Shown here in pieces: positions 48,611 to 58,032 of a stretch of DNA of 64,000 nt; the first letter of the stretch is position 1, and every line of letters starts with the position of its first letter. Made by a program: the position numbers and the translations under genes. Below the pieces are notes generated by a model. It made no database searches and was not told the origin of the DNA. It saw only the letters and a program-made list of their open reading frames with translations. Origin of the DNA: Eubacterium maltosivorans (GTDB lineage: Bacteria; Bacillota; Clostridia; Eubacteriales; Eubacteriaceae); the NCBI RefSeq assembly GCF_002441855.2, contig NZ_CP029487.1, positions 3,708,349-3,772,348 on the forward strand. The letters run 5' to 3'.

Positions 48611-48656
48611 AGTCCCCAATCCCTGTACATTTAAGCCGCTTTTGGTATAATGAAGC

Positions 48657-48786
48657 TGAGTCCAAATTTCCAAGGGAAATTTGGCAGGGCAAAGGAGCGT
48701 AAGCGGTTGCCCGGCAACGAAGCGAACGCAGAGGACGAGGAAATTTTCCTGAAGGGAAAAAAGAATTTCTGAGGAGTCTGTGCTCC
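48657..48786. repeat. Long direct repeat, copy A
   Basis: From TGAGTCCAAATTTCC to GTCTGTGCTCC. It contains a hairpin (AAATTTCC/GGAAATTT) and AGGAAATTTTCCTG. It matches copy B at all but a few positions near the end. Confidence 0.93.
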
Positions 48787-48792
48787 AAAAAA

Positions 48793-48922
48793 TGAGTCCA
48801 AATTTCCAAGGGAAATTTGGCAGGGCAAAGGAGCGTAAGCGGTTGCCCGGCAACGAAGCGAACGCAGAGGACGAGGAAATTTTCCTGAAGGGAAAAAAGA
48901 ATTACCGAGGAATCTGTGCTCC
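48793..48922. repeat. Long direct repeat, copy B
   Basis: Same unit 136 bp further on. Differences are confined to the end (AATTACCGAGGAATC against AATTTCTGAGGAGTC). The period is too long and the copy number too low for CRISPR. Confidence 0.93.
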
Positions 48923-48956
48923 TTGAAAAGAGTCCAAGCTTCGTCCTGCCCCTCAA

Positions 48957-48977
48957 CCCGTATCGCCGCGATACGGG
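48957..48977. repeat. Dispersed palindrome, type 1, copy 9
   Basis: Arms CCCGTATCG and CGATACGGG around the centre CCG; outer bases no longer pair well. It lies 36 nt before the polA start, upstream of a gene rather than after one. Confidence 0.88.
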
Positions 48978-49012
48978 CTTATCGACCAAAAATAAATCCA
49001 TGGAGGATTCAC

Positions 49013-51670
49013 GTGAATAAAAAAAGTATCTTAATTGACGGAAACAGTCTGGTTTACCGTATGTTTTACGGCGTGCGCGAAATGTCCAATTCCAAAGGCA
49101 TTCCCACAAACGCCATCTACGGCTTTGTCAACGTCTTAGTAAAAATCCAGAATGAGTACAAGCCGGATTATCTGGCAGTGGCCTTTGACCTGAGCGCCCC
49201 GACCTTCAGGCATAAGGAGTACGAGGACTATAAGGGCGGCCGTGACAAAATGCCCGAGGATCTGCAGGTGCAGATGGACCTGCTCAAGGAGCTGCTTGGC
49301 AAAATGGGGATTCCCATGATCACAAAGGAGGGCTACGAGGCCGACGATATTATCGGCACGCTCTCTAAGCAGGGAGAAGCCAGAGAGACGAAGACCCAGA
49401 TTATCACAGGGGATAAGGATTCCTTCCAACTGGTGGACGACTATGTCAACGTGCTTTATACGGCAACCCGCAGCGGCACCCAGTTTGCCACTGTGGATGA
49501 CGCCTACATCATGGAACGCTACGGTGTGACGCCCAAGGAGCTCATCGACGTTAAAGCCCTTATGGGTGACCCGTCCGACAATATTCCCGGTGTGGCTGGC
49601 ATAGGCGAAAAGACTGCCATCAAGCTCATCAAGGAGTACCACAATATCGACACGCTGTACGAGCACATCGACGACCTCAAGGGAAAACAGAAGGAAAAGC
49701 TGGAAACCGGTAAGGAATCCGCCTTTGCCAGCCGCTTTCTGGGCACCATCTGCCTGGATGTGCCACTGGACCTGAGCCTTGAGGATCTGGCTTTCAAGCC
49801 GATCTTTACCGAGGAGAGCATCGAAATGCTCAGGGACCTGGAATTCAAGTCCATCCTCAATAAAATCCTGCCCGATGACGGCGAGGGGGACGCGCCAGTG
49901 GCGGCCAGCGATATCCAGTACACCACCATCGGCACCACCACCGAGATGATCACGGTCATGAACCGCCTGGCCAGGGAGCTGAAGCTGACGGTTTACGCCT
50001 ACCGCGAGGACGACCGCGTCTGGGTGGCGGCGTACATCGGCGGTGTGTACTACTTTGTGGAAAAGCCCGCCATGGTTTCAGCCTTTTTCAGCGGCCTCGG
50101 TGAAATTCCAGAGGCCGACAGCCTGCAGACCGTCGGGCATGACCTAAAAAATCTGACACATATTTACCACAGCCAGTGCTCAGTCATCGTCAACTACACC
50201 TTTGACACCTACATCGGCGCCTATCTGTTGAATCCGTCCGACCAGCGCTATGATCTCCAGACCATTGCCATGAAATACCTTGGCGACACCATCCAGAGCG
50301 AGGAAGACTTCTTCGGCAAGGGCAAGACCCTGGTGAGCGCAGCGGACATGGACAGCGCCAGACTGGCTGCCTTTATGGTCAAAAACTGCGAGGTCATCCA
50401 CCGTCTCGAAAAGCCCCTGTCAGAAAAGATCGAAGCTGACGGTATGACTGGCCTGTTCCAGAACATTGAGCTGCCCCTGCTCAAAATCATGGCTTCCATG
50501 GAGGAGCTGGGCTTTAAGGTCGATATCCACCAGCTTGAGGAGCTGTCTGTAGAATTTGAGAAAAAGATCGAGACCCTGACCTCGGAAATTTACGAGCTGG
50601 CCGAGGAGGATGATTTTAATATCAATTCCACCAAGCAGCTGGGCGCCATCCTCTTTGATAAGCTCAAGCTGCCAGTGGTCAAAAAGACCAAGACGGGTTA
50701 TTCCACCAACGCTGAGGTGCTGGACCAGCTGGTGCTGTTCCACCCCATTATCCAGAAAATCATTGACTACCGCATGATCTCTAAGCTGGATTCCACCTAT
50801 GGCAAGGGCCTGATAAAGCTGGTAGACCCAAAAACCCACAAGATCTACTCCACCTTTAACCAGACGGTTACAGCTACCGGGCGTCTGAGCTCCTCCGACC
50901 CTAACCTTCAGAATATTCCTGTCAAAACGGAGATGGGCCGGGAAATTCGAAAGGTATTTGTGCCATCAGCCGAGGACCGGGTACTGGTTGATGCCGACTA
51001 CTCCCAGATTGAGCTGCGTGTGCTGGCCCACCTGTCTGAGGATGAAAACTTGATCGACACTTTTGTGAAAAACCAGGACATCCACACCCGCACCGCCTCC
51101 GAAATTTTTAACGTGCCCATGGACGCGGTGAGCAGAGAGCAGAGGAGCCACGCCAAGGCCATCAACTTCGGCTTGATCTATGGCAAGCAGGCCTTCAGCC
51201 TGGGCAAGGACCTTGGCATCACCCGGGGCGAAGCCCAGTCCTATATCGATCTGTATTTCTCCAGATACCCCAAGGTGCTGGAATACATGGAGAACATCAA
51301 GGCCGAGGCCAAGGAAAAGGGTTATGTGACCACCATCTGGGGGCGCAGACGCTATATCACCGAGATCAATTCCAGAAACCGGATGCTGGTGCAGGCCGGT
51401 GAGCGCATGGCGCTGAATACCCCGATCCAGGGCTCCGCCGCCGACATCATCAAAATCGCCATGATCAAGGTTTACGACCGTCTTGAACGCGAGGGGCTGA
51501 AATCCCAGCTGATCCTCCAGGTGCACGATGAGCTCATCATCGACACCCTCAAGACCGAGCAGGAAACCGTCATGAAGCTGCTGGTAGAGGAAATGGAAAA
51601 TGCTGTGGATCTCAAGGTGCCTCTGACTGTGGATGCCCACGCCGGGGATTCCTGGTACGCGGTCAAATAG
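49013..51670 (+). CDS. polA: DNA polymerase I
   Basis: An 885-residue protein: 5'-3' exonuclease domain (SILIDGNSLVYRMFYG, then MGDPSDNIPGVAGIGEKTAI), a middle domain, and the polymerase domain with motif A VDADYSQIELRVLAHLS, O-helix RSHAKAINFGLIYGK and motif C LQVHDELI. The middle domain lacks the DxE exonuclease motif (its first strand reads LTVYAYRED), so proofreading is probably absent, as in Bacillus and Taq Pol I. The start is GTG at 49013, 7 nt after GGAGG; the frame is open further up but runs through the palindrome. It is followed by coaE. Confidence 0.96.
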   Translation: MNKKSILIDGNSLVYRMFYGVREMSNSKGIPTNAIYGFVNVLVKIQNEYKPDYLAVAFDLSAPTFRHKEYEDYKGGRDKMPEDLQVQMDLLKELLGKMGIPMITKEGYEADDIIGTLSKQGEARETKTQIITGDKDSFQLVDDYVNVLYTATRSGTQFATVDDAYIMERYGVTPKELIDVKALMGDPSDNIPGVAGIGEKTAIKLIKEYHNIDTLYEHIDDLKGKQKEKLETGKESAFASRFLGTICLDVPLDLSLEDLAFKPIFTEESIEMLRDLEFKSILNKILPDDGEGDAPVAASDIQYTTIGTTTEMITVMNRLARELKLTVYAYREDDRVWVAAYIGGVYYFVEKPAMVSAFFSGLGEIPEADSLQTVGHDLKNLTHIYHSQCSVIVNYTFDTYIGAYLLNPSDQRYDLQTIAMKYLGDTIQSEEDFFGKGKTLVSAADMDSARLAAFMVKNCEVIHRLEKPLSEKIEADGMTGLFQNIELPLLKIMASMEELGFKVDIHQLEELSVEFEKKIETLTSEIYELAEEDDFNINSTKQLGAILFDKLKLPVVKKTKTGYSTNAEVLDQLVLFHPIIQKIIDYRMISKLDSTYGKGLIKLVDPKTHKIYSTFNQTVTATGRLSSSDPNLQNIPVKTEMGREIRKVFVPSAEDRVLVDADYSQIELRVLAHLSEDENLIDTFVKNQDIHTRTASEIFNVPMDAVSREQRSHAKAINFGLIYGKQAFSLGKDLGITRGEAQSYIDLYFSRYPKVLEYMENIKAEAKEKGYVTTIWGRRRYITEINSRNRMLVQAGERMALNTPIQGSAADIIKIAMIKVYDRLEREGLKSQLILQVHDELIIDTLKTEQETVMKLLVEEMENAVDLKVPLTVDAHAGDSWYAVK

Positions 51671-51671
51671 A

Positions 51672-51713
51672 AGCGGTTGCGCGAACCCGTATCGCCGCGA
51701 TACGGGTCCGCTT
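51672..51713. repeat. Dispersed palindrome, type 1, copy 10
   Basis: Arms ACCCGTATCG and complement around the centre CCG, with an outer AGCGG/CCGCT pair. It lies in the 61-nt gap between polA and coaE, so the message would fold there without a T-run. Confidence 0.88.
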
Positions 51714-51731
51714 TCTAAAAGGAGCAAGTCA

Positions 51732-52346
51732 ATGAAAGTTATCGGATTAACCGGAGGCATCGCCTCGGGAAAATCGACAGTTTCCGCCATTTTCAGGGAG
51801 GAGTATAAGCTGCCGGTCATCGACGCCGATCTGCTTTCCAGAGAAGCTGTGCTGCCGGGCAGCCCCGGCATGCGCCAGATCGAGACCGCCTTTGGCCGTG
51901 AGGTTCTCCTGCCCGACGGCAGCCTGAACCGCAGCCGTATGGGGGAGCTCATCTGCGACGACAGCGCGGTGAGGGACCGGCTGAACGCTATCCTGCACCC
52001 GGCCATCAAGGATCTGTACTACGCGAATCTGGAAATGCTGAAACGGGACGGGAAGCCGCTTGTCATTTACGACTGTCCGCTGCTCATCGAGGCTGGCCAG
52101 CGCGATGAGGTGGACGAGGTCCTGCTGGTGGTGACCGATGCCCAGACAAGGCTTAAGCGCATTATGGAGCGGGACGGTGTGGACGAAAGCCTGGCAAAAA
52201 AGAAAATCGAGATACAGATGCCGGATGAAAAAAAGATCGAGCTGGCAGACACCATTATCTATAATAACGGTACGCTGGCCGACCTCAAAAACAGCCTTGA
52301 TTTTTATATGAAAGAAAAATTAAAAAATGCTTGCATTATGAGCTAA
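51732..52346 (+). CDS. coaE: Dephospho-CoA kinase
   Basis: A 204-residue P-loop kinase: IGLTGGIASGKSTVSAIF, DADLLSREAV and YDCPLLIEAG are characteristic of CoaE, which phosphorylates dephospho-CoA in the last step of CoA synthesis. The ATG at 51732 follows AAAGGAGC; earlier in-frame ATGs lie in the palindrome region. polA-coaE is a common Firmicute neighbourhood. Confidence 0.95.
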   Translation: MKVIGLTGGIASGKSTVSAIFREEYKLPVIDADLLSREAVLPGSPGMRQIETAFGREVLLPDGSLNRSRMGELICDDSAVRDRLNAILHPAIKDLYYANLEMLKRDGKPLVIYDCPLLIEAGQRDEVDEVLLVVTDAQTRLKRIMERDGVDESLAKKKIEIQMPDEKKIELADTIIYNNGTLADLKNSLDFYMKEKLKNACIMS

Positions 52347-52401
52347 GACCGTTTATAATAAATAAGGTCACGGACCGGTGATACAATCGGTCCGCATTTA
52401 T

Positions 52402-52491
<90 letters not shown>

Positions 52492-52506
52492 TTTTTAAAA
52501 AACAAA

Positions 52507-52537
52507 ACCATGGAAGAACATTCCATGGTTTTTTTAT
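52507..52537. terminator. Terminator after tRNA-Leu
   Basis: AACCATGGAA pairs with TTCCATGGTT, loop GAACA, then T7. Confidence 0.93.
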
Positions 52538-52542
52538 TTCTG

Positions 52543-52567
52543 ACCCGTATCGCGGCGATACCTTTTG
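52543..52567. repeat. Broken palindrome, type 1 left arm with type 2-like right arm
   Basis: ACCCGTATCG, centre CGG, then CGATACCTTTTGA instead of CGATACGGGT. The right side resembles the type 2 arm CGATACCCTTTGA. Confidence 0.7.
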
Positions 52568-52582
52568 AAAATAATTTTTCCT

Positions 52583-52610
52583 ACCAGAGAGTGTGTTTCT
52601 CTGGTTTTTT
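52583..52610 (+). terminator. Second terminator
   Basis: ACCAGAGA pairs with TCTCTGGT, 7-nt loop, then T6. It lies beyond the broken palindrome with no gene between the two terminators, and may be what is left of a lost gene's end. Confidence 0.75.
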
Positions 52611-52754
52611 GTGCTTTGGCCAAATCTTCCCCGCTTTTTATCTACATTATTTAAGGGTTTTATGATAAACTATAATGAATTATGCAAAGTGTTAGATGTG
52701 GATGAAGGATTTTTATAAATAGATCTATTTTATATCGAAAGGAAGGGTGTTTTA

Positions 52755-54860
52755 ATGAAGAATTGTTGTGAAAAATGCGGAAAAGAACTGGGGTTTTTTG
52801 AGCGTTCTTTAAAAATAAACAATTCGCGGATTAACATACAATACGATGCGCTCTGCAGCGAATGCCACAAAACCATCAAGGAGGGCATCAGCCAGATCGA
52901 CGAAATGTACCAGCGTGTCATGGGAAACCTCAAGGAAAATTACCGCGCCACCAACATGGCAGCCGTGGATATTGACACCTTGATCTTTCTGGCAGTCGAA
53001 GCGCTGCTGGTCATCGAACCGAATTATTTTTCTGACAAGACCAGCCTGAACCAGACCATTATCAACCGGACCGACCGGATCATTAACAAACAGAACGACA
53101 TGGCCAAGATTGTCTACAAGGTGCTGCTCTATGGCTTCTTTGACAATCTTGAAAACAACGGGCTGGACAAGAGCAAGAACTTTGTCAGCTACATGATGCA
53201 GAATACTCTTTACATGGAACAGCTGTCCATGAACTGCAGCGAGGAAGTGCCGCGGACCTACGTTAACGCCTTTTTCTCCCGCAAGGGTTTTATCATGGAG
53301 CGCATTGAAAAGAAAACCCTGCTTTATGTCATGATCAAGGACGAAACCGTCATTGACTACGAAATGAAGCAGACCGAGGATTATTACCTGATCGACTTTA
53401 AAAATCTTTTCTATACCGGCGATCCGGGAAAAAATGTCCAGTGTTATGTGAACGGTGTGGAGAACGCAAAGACCATCACCAAAACCATCGATAATTTTAA
53501 TACAAAGACTACCAAAAAAGAGGAGCGCCGCATACGCGACACCCTGAACATCATTAACGAGAAAGTTGTGAGAGATCTGAAGTCTCTGAAGCCTGATGAA
53601 GCCATCGACACCATTCATCTGGACTGCGTGCTGCTCTGTATCGCGAAAAATATAAGAAATGACCCCGAGGGACGTAAATCGCCCATTCAGGCCCCAGACG
53701 GCCTGACAGTGGATCTGCTCTGGAAAAAGTACACGGCCAATCTGGCGCTCATGGGCATCGACAGCAAAGAAAAGGCCGCCGAGTATATTGCCAAGAACTG
53801 CCTGTATGCAGACGGCTTCCATGTAAAATACGGCAAAAAAGATCCGGAAACAGGCTGGGCTTTCTTTACGACCAAAGGCTATATCGTCGCCTTTGACCAG
53901 AGCAAGCGGTTGTTTTTCATGTATACCGACGACTATCCCAACGACCTGTACTTCCCTTGTAACGAGATGATGTATAACGGCCGCCAGTACCTCCAGCTGC
54001 CAATGGAGGACGAGGTGCCAAACGACGACGAGCTGGACGGCATCCTGTTCTTCAGCCGTGACGTTAAGCTGATTATGGGCATTGGCCATTATTTTGAGCG
54101 CAACAATATGTTTTACCAGATGGAAAACTTCATCGAGGTTGAGGAAGCCGTCTACGGCGATCCTGAGCAGCTCATGGAGGTGAAGCGGGTGTCCGACCAC
54201 CTGTTCAGGGATTTTGGCTACATGCCCTTCTGCCTGTATGACGAGTGGTATGTGATCCAGAAGGAGCTGCGGCAGGATGATATTCTCCTGAACCGGCTGA
54301 TTCCCGAAAAGAGCGGCCTGCGCAAACGCTACGCCACCGGAGATGTCATCTACGCGCCCAAGATTCTCGATGCCTTTAAAAATGGAGCCAGAGAGCTCCA
54401 GGACAATCTGGAGATCATGGGTGAGAGCATAGCAAAGGGGCTGCTGTGGTGCTATTTCAAGGCCTCTCTTATCGATACACTGTCCAAGGAGTGGGTCCGC
54501 ATCGGCGGCGATATCCTGGCAGCCGGTGACGACCTGGTGACCGCCTTTTTCAAATATTCCAGCCTCAAGACCATCGAACCGGAAAAGACCTACTATATCG
54601 GCTTGTTTATCTACTATCTGATGGATAAAAACATTCTGCCGGATACCGATTTTCTGGACAATTATGAGCGGGCAGTGCAGACCTTCCTCGAATGTAAACG
54701 GGAGGTAGACCGCACTCTGGCCGAGCAGCCGGCAGAGCCCATAACCCAGGAAATAAATACCGAGCCTGAAACGCCCCGGCCGCAGGCGGCACCGGCAGAC
54801 GCGGCCCCCGAGCCCGAATTCAAGCCCCTGAACTGGGAAGATGACAAGCGGGGTGAATAA
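52755..54860 (+). CDS. Large zinc-ribbon protein of unknown function
   Basis: A 701-residue soluble protein that I do not recognise. An N-terminal zinc ribbon is visible (C5-x2-C8 and C34-x2-C37: CCEKCGK and CSECHK). The main body is mixed helical and strand-rich. A Pro/Ala/Glu-rich tail starts at about residue 665 (EPITQEINTEPETPRPQAAP). There is no signal peptide or membrane helix. The start follows AAAGGAAGG; TATAAT at 52671-52676 is a probable -10 box and AAATAGATCTATTT lies between. It is followed in 2 nt by a response regulator and histidine kinase, so it probably belongs to that signalling unit. Confidence 0.8.
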   Translation: MKNCCEKCGKELGFFERSLKINNSRINIQYDALCSECHKTIKEGISQIDEMYQRVMGNLKENYRATNMAAVDIDTLIFLAVEALLVIEPNYFSDKTSLNQTIINRTDRIINKQNDMAKIVYKVLLYGFFDNLENNGLDKSKNFVSYMMQNTLYMEQLSMNCSEEVPRTYVNAFFSRKGFIMERIEKKTLLYVMIKDETVIDYEMKQTEDYYLIDFKNLFYTGDPGKNVQCYVNGVENAKTITKTIDNFNTKTTKKEERRIRDTLNIINEKVVRDLKSLKPDEAIDTIHLDCVLLCIAKNIRNDPEGRKSPIQAPDGLTVDLLWKKYTANLALMGIDSKEKAAEYIAKNCLYADGFHVKYGKKDPETGWAFFTTKGYIVAFDQSKRLFFMYTDDYPNDLYFPCNEMMYNGRQYLQLPMEDEVPNDDELDGILFFSRDVKLIMGIGHYFERNNMFYQMENFIEVEEAVYGDPEQLMEVKRVSDHLFRDFGYMPFCLYDEWYVIQKELRQDDILLNRLIPEKSGLRKRYATGDVIYAPKILDAFKNGARELQDNLEIMGESIAKGLLWCYFKASLIDTLSKEWVRIGGDILAAGDDLVTAFFKYSSLKTIEPEKTYYIGLFIYYLMDKNILPDTDFLDNYERAVQTFLECKREVDRTLAEQPAEPITQEINTEPETPRPQAAPADAAPEPEFKPLNWEDDKRGE

Positions 54861-54862
54861 AC

Positions 54863-55546
54863 ATGCGCGTTTTACTGGTAGAGGACGAGGTATCCCTGGC
54901 AACCGCCCTTGGGAAAATCCTCGAAAAAAATAAAATCCTGGTTGATGTGGTCCACGACGGCATCGAGGGAAAGCTGCTCAGCGAGAACGATGTCTATGAT
55001 GTTATTGTCCTTGACATTATGCTGCCAGGCATGAGCGGGCTGGACATTCTCAAATCCATCCGCGACCGCGGTAAGAACGTGCCTGTGCTGCTCCTGACCG
55101 CAAAAGACAGCACTGCTGATAAGGTAAAAGGCCTGGATATGGGCGCTGACGATTACCTCGTCAAGCCCTTTGTCACCGAAGAACTGCTGGCCCGTATCCG
55201 CGCTCTGGGCAGGCGTCCCTGGGAGGTCTACCAGGACAATGCCATTACCTTTTCCGATTTATCGCTGAATATCAACAGCGGAGAGCTGCTCATAGACGGC
55301 GCGCCCATCAAGCTGACCTCTAAGGAGGCCCAGCTGCTGGAAATGTTTATCAGAAACCCGGGTATGACGATCTCAAAGGAACAGATACTTGACCGGATCT
55401 GGGGGATTGAAAGTATGGCCATGGAGAATTCTGTCGAGATTTATGTTCATTATCTGCGGAAAAAACTGAAGAAATCCCGGACTGTTATCAAGACGATCCG
55501 TGGTCTGGGCTATGTGCTGAAGGAAGAGGACAATGCTCAGCCTTAA
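54863..55546 (+). CDS. OmpR-family response regulator
   Basis: A 227-residue protein. The receiver domain (VLLVEDEVSLATAL, VIVLDIMLPGMSGLDIL with the phosphoacceptor Asp, LLLTAKDS, DYLVKPF) is followed by an OmpR winged helix (LTSKEAQLLEMFIRNPG, then VEIYVHYLRKKLKKS). It begins 2 nt after the zinc-ribbon gene and overlaps the kinase gene by 14 nt. Confidence 0.95.
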   Translation: MRVLLVEDEVSLATALGKILEKNKILVDVVHDGIEGKLLSENDVYDVIVLDIMLPGMSGLDILKSIRDRGKNVPVLLLTAKDSTADKVKGLDMGADDYLVKPFVTEELLARIRALGRRPWEVYQDNAITFSDLSLNINSGELLIDGAPIKLTSKEAQLLEMFIRNPGMTISKEQILDRIWGIESMAMENSVEIYVHYLRKKLKKSRTVIKTIRGLGYVLKEEDNAQP

Positions 55547-56876
55547 TAAATTAAGATTGAATCTGACACTGATGAATACCGCGGTCCTGATTGGATTGTC
55601 GGTATTTGTCGCTGTTTCGCTCTATTTAACCATCAATATGGATATGGAGTCCGGCGTCAGCAATAACCTTGAGATCTACTGCTCTCAGCTGGCCAACAAC
55701 GTCGAGCAGCTCCAGACACAACAGGAGGGCGGCGCGGTTGCGCCAGAGACCCAGAAGGGCTATCAGGAGTTTAAAGACACTCTGGTGCACAACAGCATCG
55801 CTTTTACGATCTGGGACGATGCGTTTAACGTGGTGGACAAGTCTGAGTCCCAGCCCTTGAATCAGGACCAGCTTTTCCGGCTTATTAACCGCTATTTCAG
55901 CGGCAACCGGGACAAGTATTTGATCAGTGACTACGAGACCGACGACAACAATCTTAAAATCTGTACCTATGTTACCGTCAGTAAGGATGGTGAAATGCGG
56001 GTGGTGCAGGCCATGAAAAATATGGATACGGAGCGTGGCGTGTTAAAGAATGCGGTCCGGATGATCCTTATCGTGGTGCTGGCCGGCGCGACCCTTTCCT
56101 TACTGTGCGGTTATTTTCTGTCCGGCAGGGCGCTGGTGCCAGTGCGAAAGAGCATGGACCAGCAGCGGGAATTCCTCGCGGATGCGTCCCATGAGCTCAG
56201 GACGCCCATTGCTGTTATCCAGACCAATCTGGAGGTGGTGAAGGCCAGCGGCGACGAAACCGTTGAAAGCCAGGCCACCTGGCTGGATAACGCCTATGAC
56301 GAAACCAAGCGCATGCACCACATCGTGGAGGATTTGATGTTCCTGGCCAGAGCCGATTCCGGCGACGTGCACTTTGAGCCCATGCCGGTGGATATGAGCT
56401 ACCTGATCATGGAGGTTACCGAGCGGTTTATCCCCATGGCCGCACAGAAATCCATCACGATCCTCAGCAAAGTTCCTATGGAAGAACTGAACGTGATGGG
56501 GGATGAAAAGCAGCTGACCCAGCTCATGGTTATCCTCATCGACAACGCCATCAAATACACCGAGCCGGGGGCTGACGAGCGGAATAAAACCATCGTCGTC
56601 CAGGCTGAGCGGATCGAGGAAGGTATTGAGATCTGTGTGGCCGATAAGGGCATTGGTATTTCAAAAGAGGAGCAGGAAAAAATCTTCCAGCGCTTCTACC
56701 GTGTGGATAAGGTGCGCTCCCGGGCAGAGGGCGGCACAGGCCTGGGCCTGTCCATTGCCTACTGGATCGTCCAGAAGCACAAGGGCATGATCAGGGTGGA
56801 AAGTGAAGAAAACCTGGGAACCAAAATGATGATTGTGTTCCCGGCTTATGAAGGACCAAAGGAGGCAAATGAATGA
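55533..56876 (+). CDS. Sensor histidine kinase
   Basis: A 447-residue membrane kinase: TM1 (~12-33), a ~130-residue extracellular sensor, TM2 (~172-192), HisKA with FLADASHELRTPIAVIQTN, then HATPase with IDNAIKYTEPG, DKGIGISKEEQEKIFQRFYR and GTGLGLSIAYWIV. It pairs with the OmpR regulator that overlaps it. Its stop overlaps the alcohol dehydrogenase start by 4 nt, so that enzyme is co-transcribed. Confidence 0.94.
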   Translation: MLSLNKLRLNLTLMNTAVLIGLSVFVAVSLYLTINMDMESGVSNNLEIYCSQLANNVEQLQTQQEGGAVAPETQKGYQEFKDTLVHNSIAFTIWDDAFNVVDKSESQPLNQDQLFRLINRYFSGNRDKYLISDYETDDNNLKICTYVTVSKDGEMRVVQAMKNMDTERGVLKNAVRMILIVVLAGATLSLLCGYFLSGRALVPVRKSMDQQREFLADASHELRTPIAVIQTNLEVVKASGDETVESQATWLDNAYDETKRMHHIVEDLMFLARADSGDVHFEPMPVDMSYLIMEVTERFIPMAAQKSITILSKVPMEELNVMGDEKQLTQLMVILIDNAIKYTEPGADERNKTIVVQAERIEEGIEICVADKGIGISKEEQEKIFQRFYRVDKVRSRAEGGTGLGLSIAYWIVQKHKGMIRVESEENLGTKMMIVFPAYEGPKEANE

Positions 56877-58012
56877 AAGAATTAAAGTTTAACGGCAGTA
56901 AGCTGGTTACAGGACCAGGCGCCATTGATTATATTAAGAATCTGGATGGACAGCGGATCTTTGTGGTTACTGGGAAGTCCGCGATGTTTAAAAACGGAAC
57001 CATCGACCATATCAGAGCGGTTTTCGCGGAGCAGGGAAAAACCTGTGAAGTGTACAGCGGGATTGGCGGCAATCCGACCACAGGCGAGGTGCTCTCTGGC
57101 CTCGCGGCCATGAAGGCCTTTGATCCGGACACCGTCATGGCAGTGGGCGGCGGCTCCGCCATCGACGCTACCAAGGTCATGACCCTGATGTGCGAATATC
57201 CAGAGCTTACACTGGAGGATATCCGCGGCGGAAAAGCGCCGTCAGAGCGCAGGAAGCTTCAGTTTATCGCCGCACCGTCCACCTCTGGCACTGCCAGCGA
57301 GGTCACCCGCGCAGCGGTTATTACCTTTACAGAGGAAAACATCAAGGTGGGCCTGAAGACCACGGCGTTTATCCCCGACATCGCCATCCTCGACGGCAAC
57401 CTGACCCTGTCCATGCCAAAACACGTTATGGTGGAAACCGGTATGGACGCCCTGACCCATGCGGTTGAGAGCTATATCAACAAGAACAATGACGATTTCT
57501 GCAAGTTCATGTCCAAGGGCGCGGTGGAAGGACTGTGTGCGTACCTGCCGCTTTCCTATGAAAAGGGTGACGTTGAGAACCGGCAGAAAGTACACAACTT
57601 CCAGTGCCTGGCGGGTATGGCCTTCCAGAACTCCGGCCTGGGGATGGATCACGGCATTGCCCATGCCTTTGGCGGACGCTTTGGCACCAGCCACGGCCTG
57701 CTCAACGCAGTGGCCCTGCCCTATGTGCTCAAATACAACGCCCGGGATGAGGCGGTAAGGGCAGATCTGGATGAGCTGTCAAGAGTGATCGGTGCCGATA
57801 TTATCGATACCATCGAGGGCTTTAACGCCCGGTTTGGCGTCCCCAAAACCTTCAGGGAGATGGGGATCAGCGAGGAAGACTTTAACAGCCATTATGAGAG
57901 CCTTCTGGACAATTCCATGAAAGGCTCGACCGCCCGTAATCCGGTGCCGATGACCCGTGAGGAAATGGACAAGGTCTTAAAAAGCATCTACTACGGCGAT
58001 ATTTTGTTTTAG
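56873..58012 (+). CDS. Iron-containing alcohol dehydrogenase
   Basis: A 379-residue group III dehydrogenase: nucleotide segment AVGGGSAIDATKVM, then the metal-ligand region METGMDALTHAVESYI and NSGLGMDHGIAHAFGG (Asp and three His). Family members reduce aldehydes or oxidise alcohols and diols with NAD(P). It starts in ATGA overlap with the kinase stop, an unusual pairing of an enzyme with a two-component system. The substrate is not readable from sequence. Confidence 0.93.
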   Translation: MKELKFNGSKLVTGPGAIDYIKNLDGQRIFVVTGKSAMFKNGTIDHIRAVFAEQGKTCEVYSGIGGNPTTGEVLSGLAAMKAFDPDTVMAVGGGSAIDATKVMTLMCEYPELTLEDIRGGKAPSERRKLQFIAAPSTSGTASEVTRAAVITFTEENIKVGLKTTAFIPDIAILDGNLTLSMPKHVMVETGMDALTHAVESYINKNNDDFCKFMSKGAVEGLCAYLPLSYEKGDVENRQKVHNFQCLAGMAFQNSGLGMDHGIAHAFGGRFGTSHGLLNAVALPYVLKYNARDEAVRADLDELSRVIGADIIDTIEGFNARFGVPKTFREMGISEEDFNSHYESLLDNSMKGSTARNPVPMTREEMDKVLKSIYYGDILF

Positions 58013-58032
58013 AGAGAACAAGCGGAGGAACA

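Larger units (their letters stand above)
48568..49012. other. 445-nt intergenic region with tandem long repeat
   Basis: It contains the ABC operon terminator, two ~130-bp direct repeats (48657-48786 and 48793-48922), a third short partial unit (GAGTCCAA near 48930) and a type 1 palindrome. Open frames across the repeats on the minus strand only repeat the DNA repeat and are not credible genes. Confidence 0.85.

Noticed and set aside
48657-48922. CRISPR array
   Set aside because: Only two units with a 136-bp period and 6 nt between them; no short repeat-spacer pattern and no cas genes.
52809-54902. 697-codon open frame on the minus strand
   Set aside because: It mirrors the zinc-ribbon protein gene, which has a ribosome site and fits the operon; the antisense product shows no family signal.
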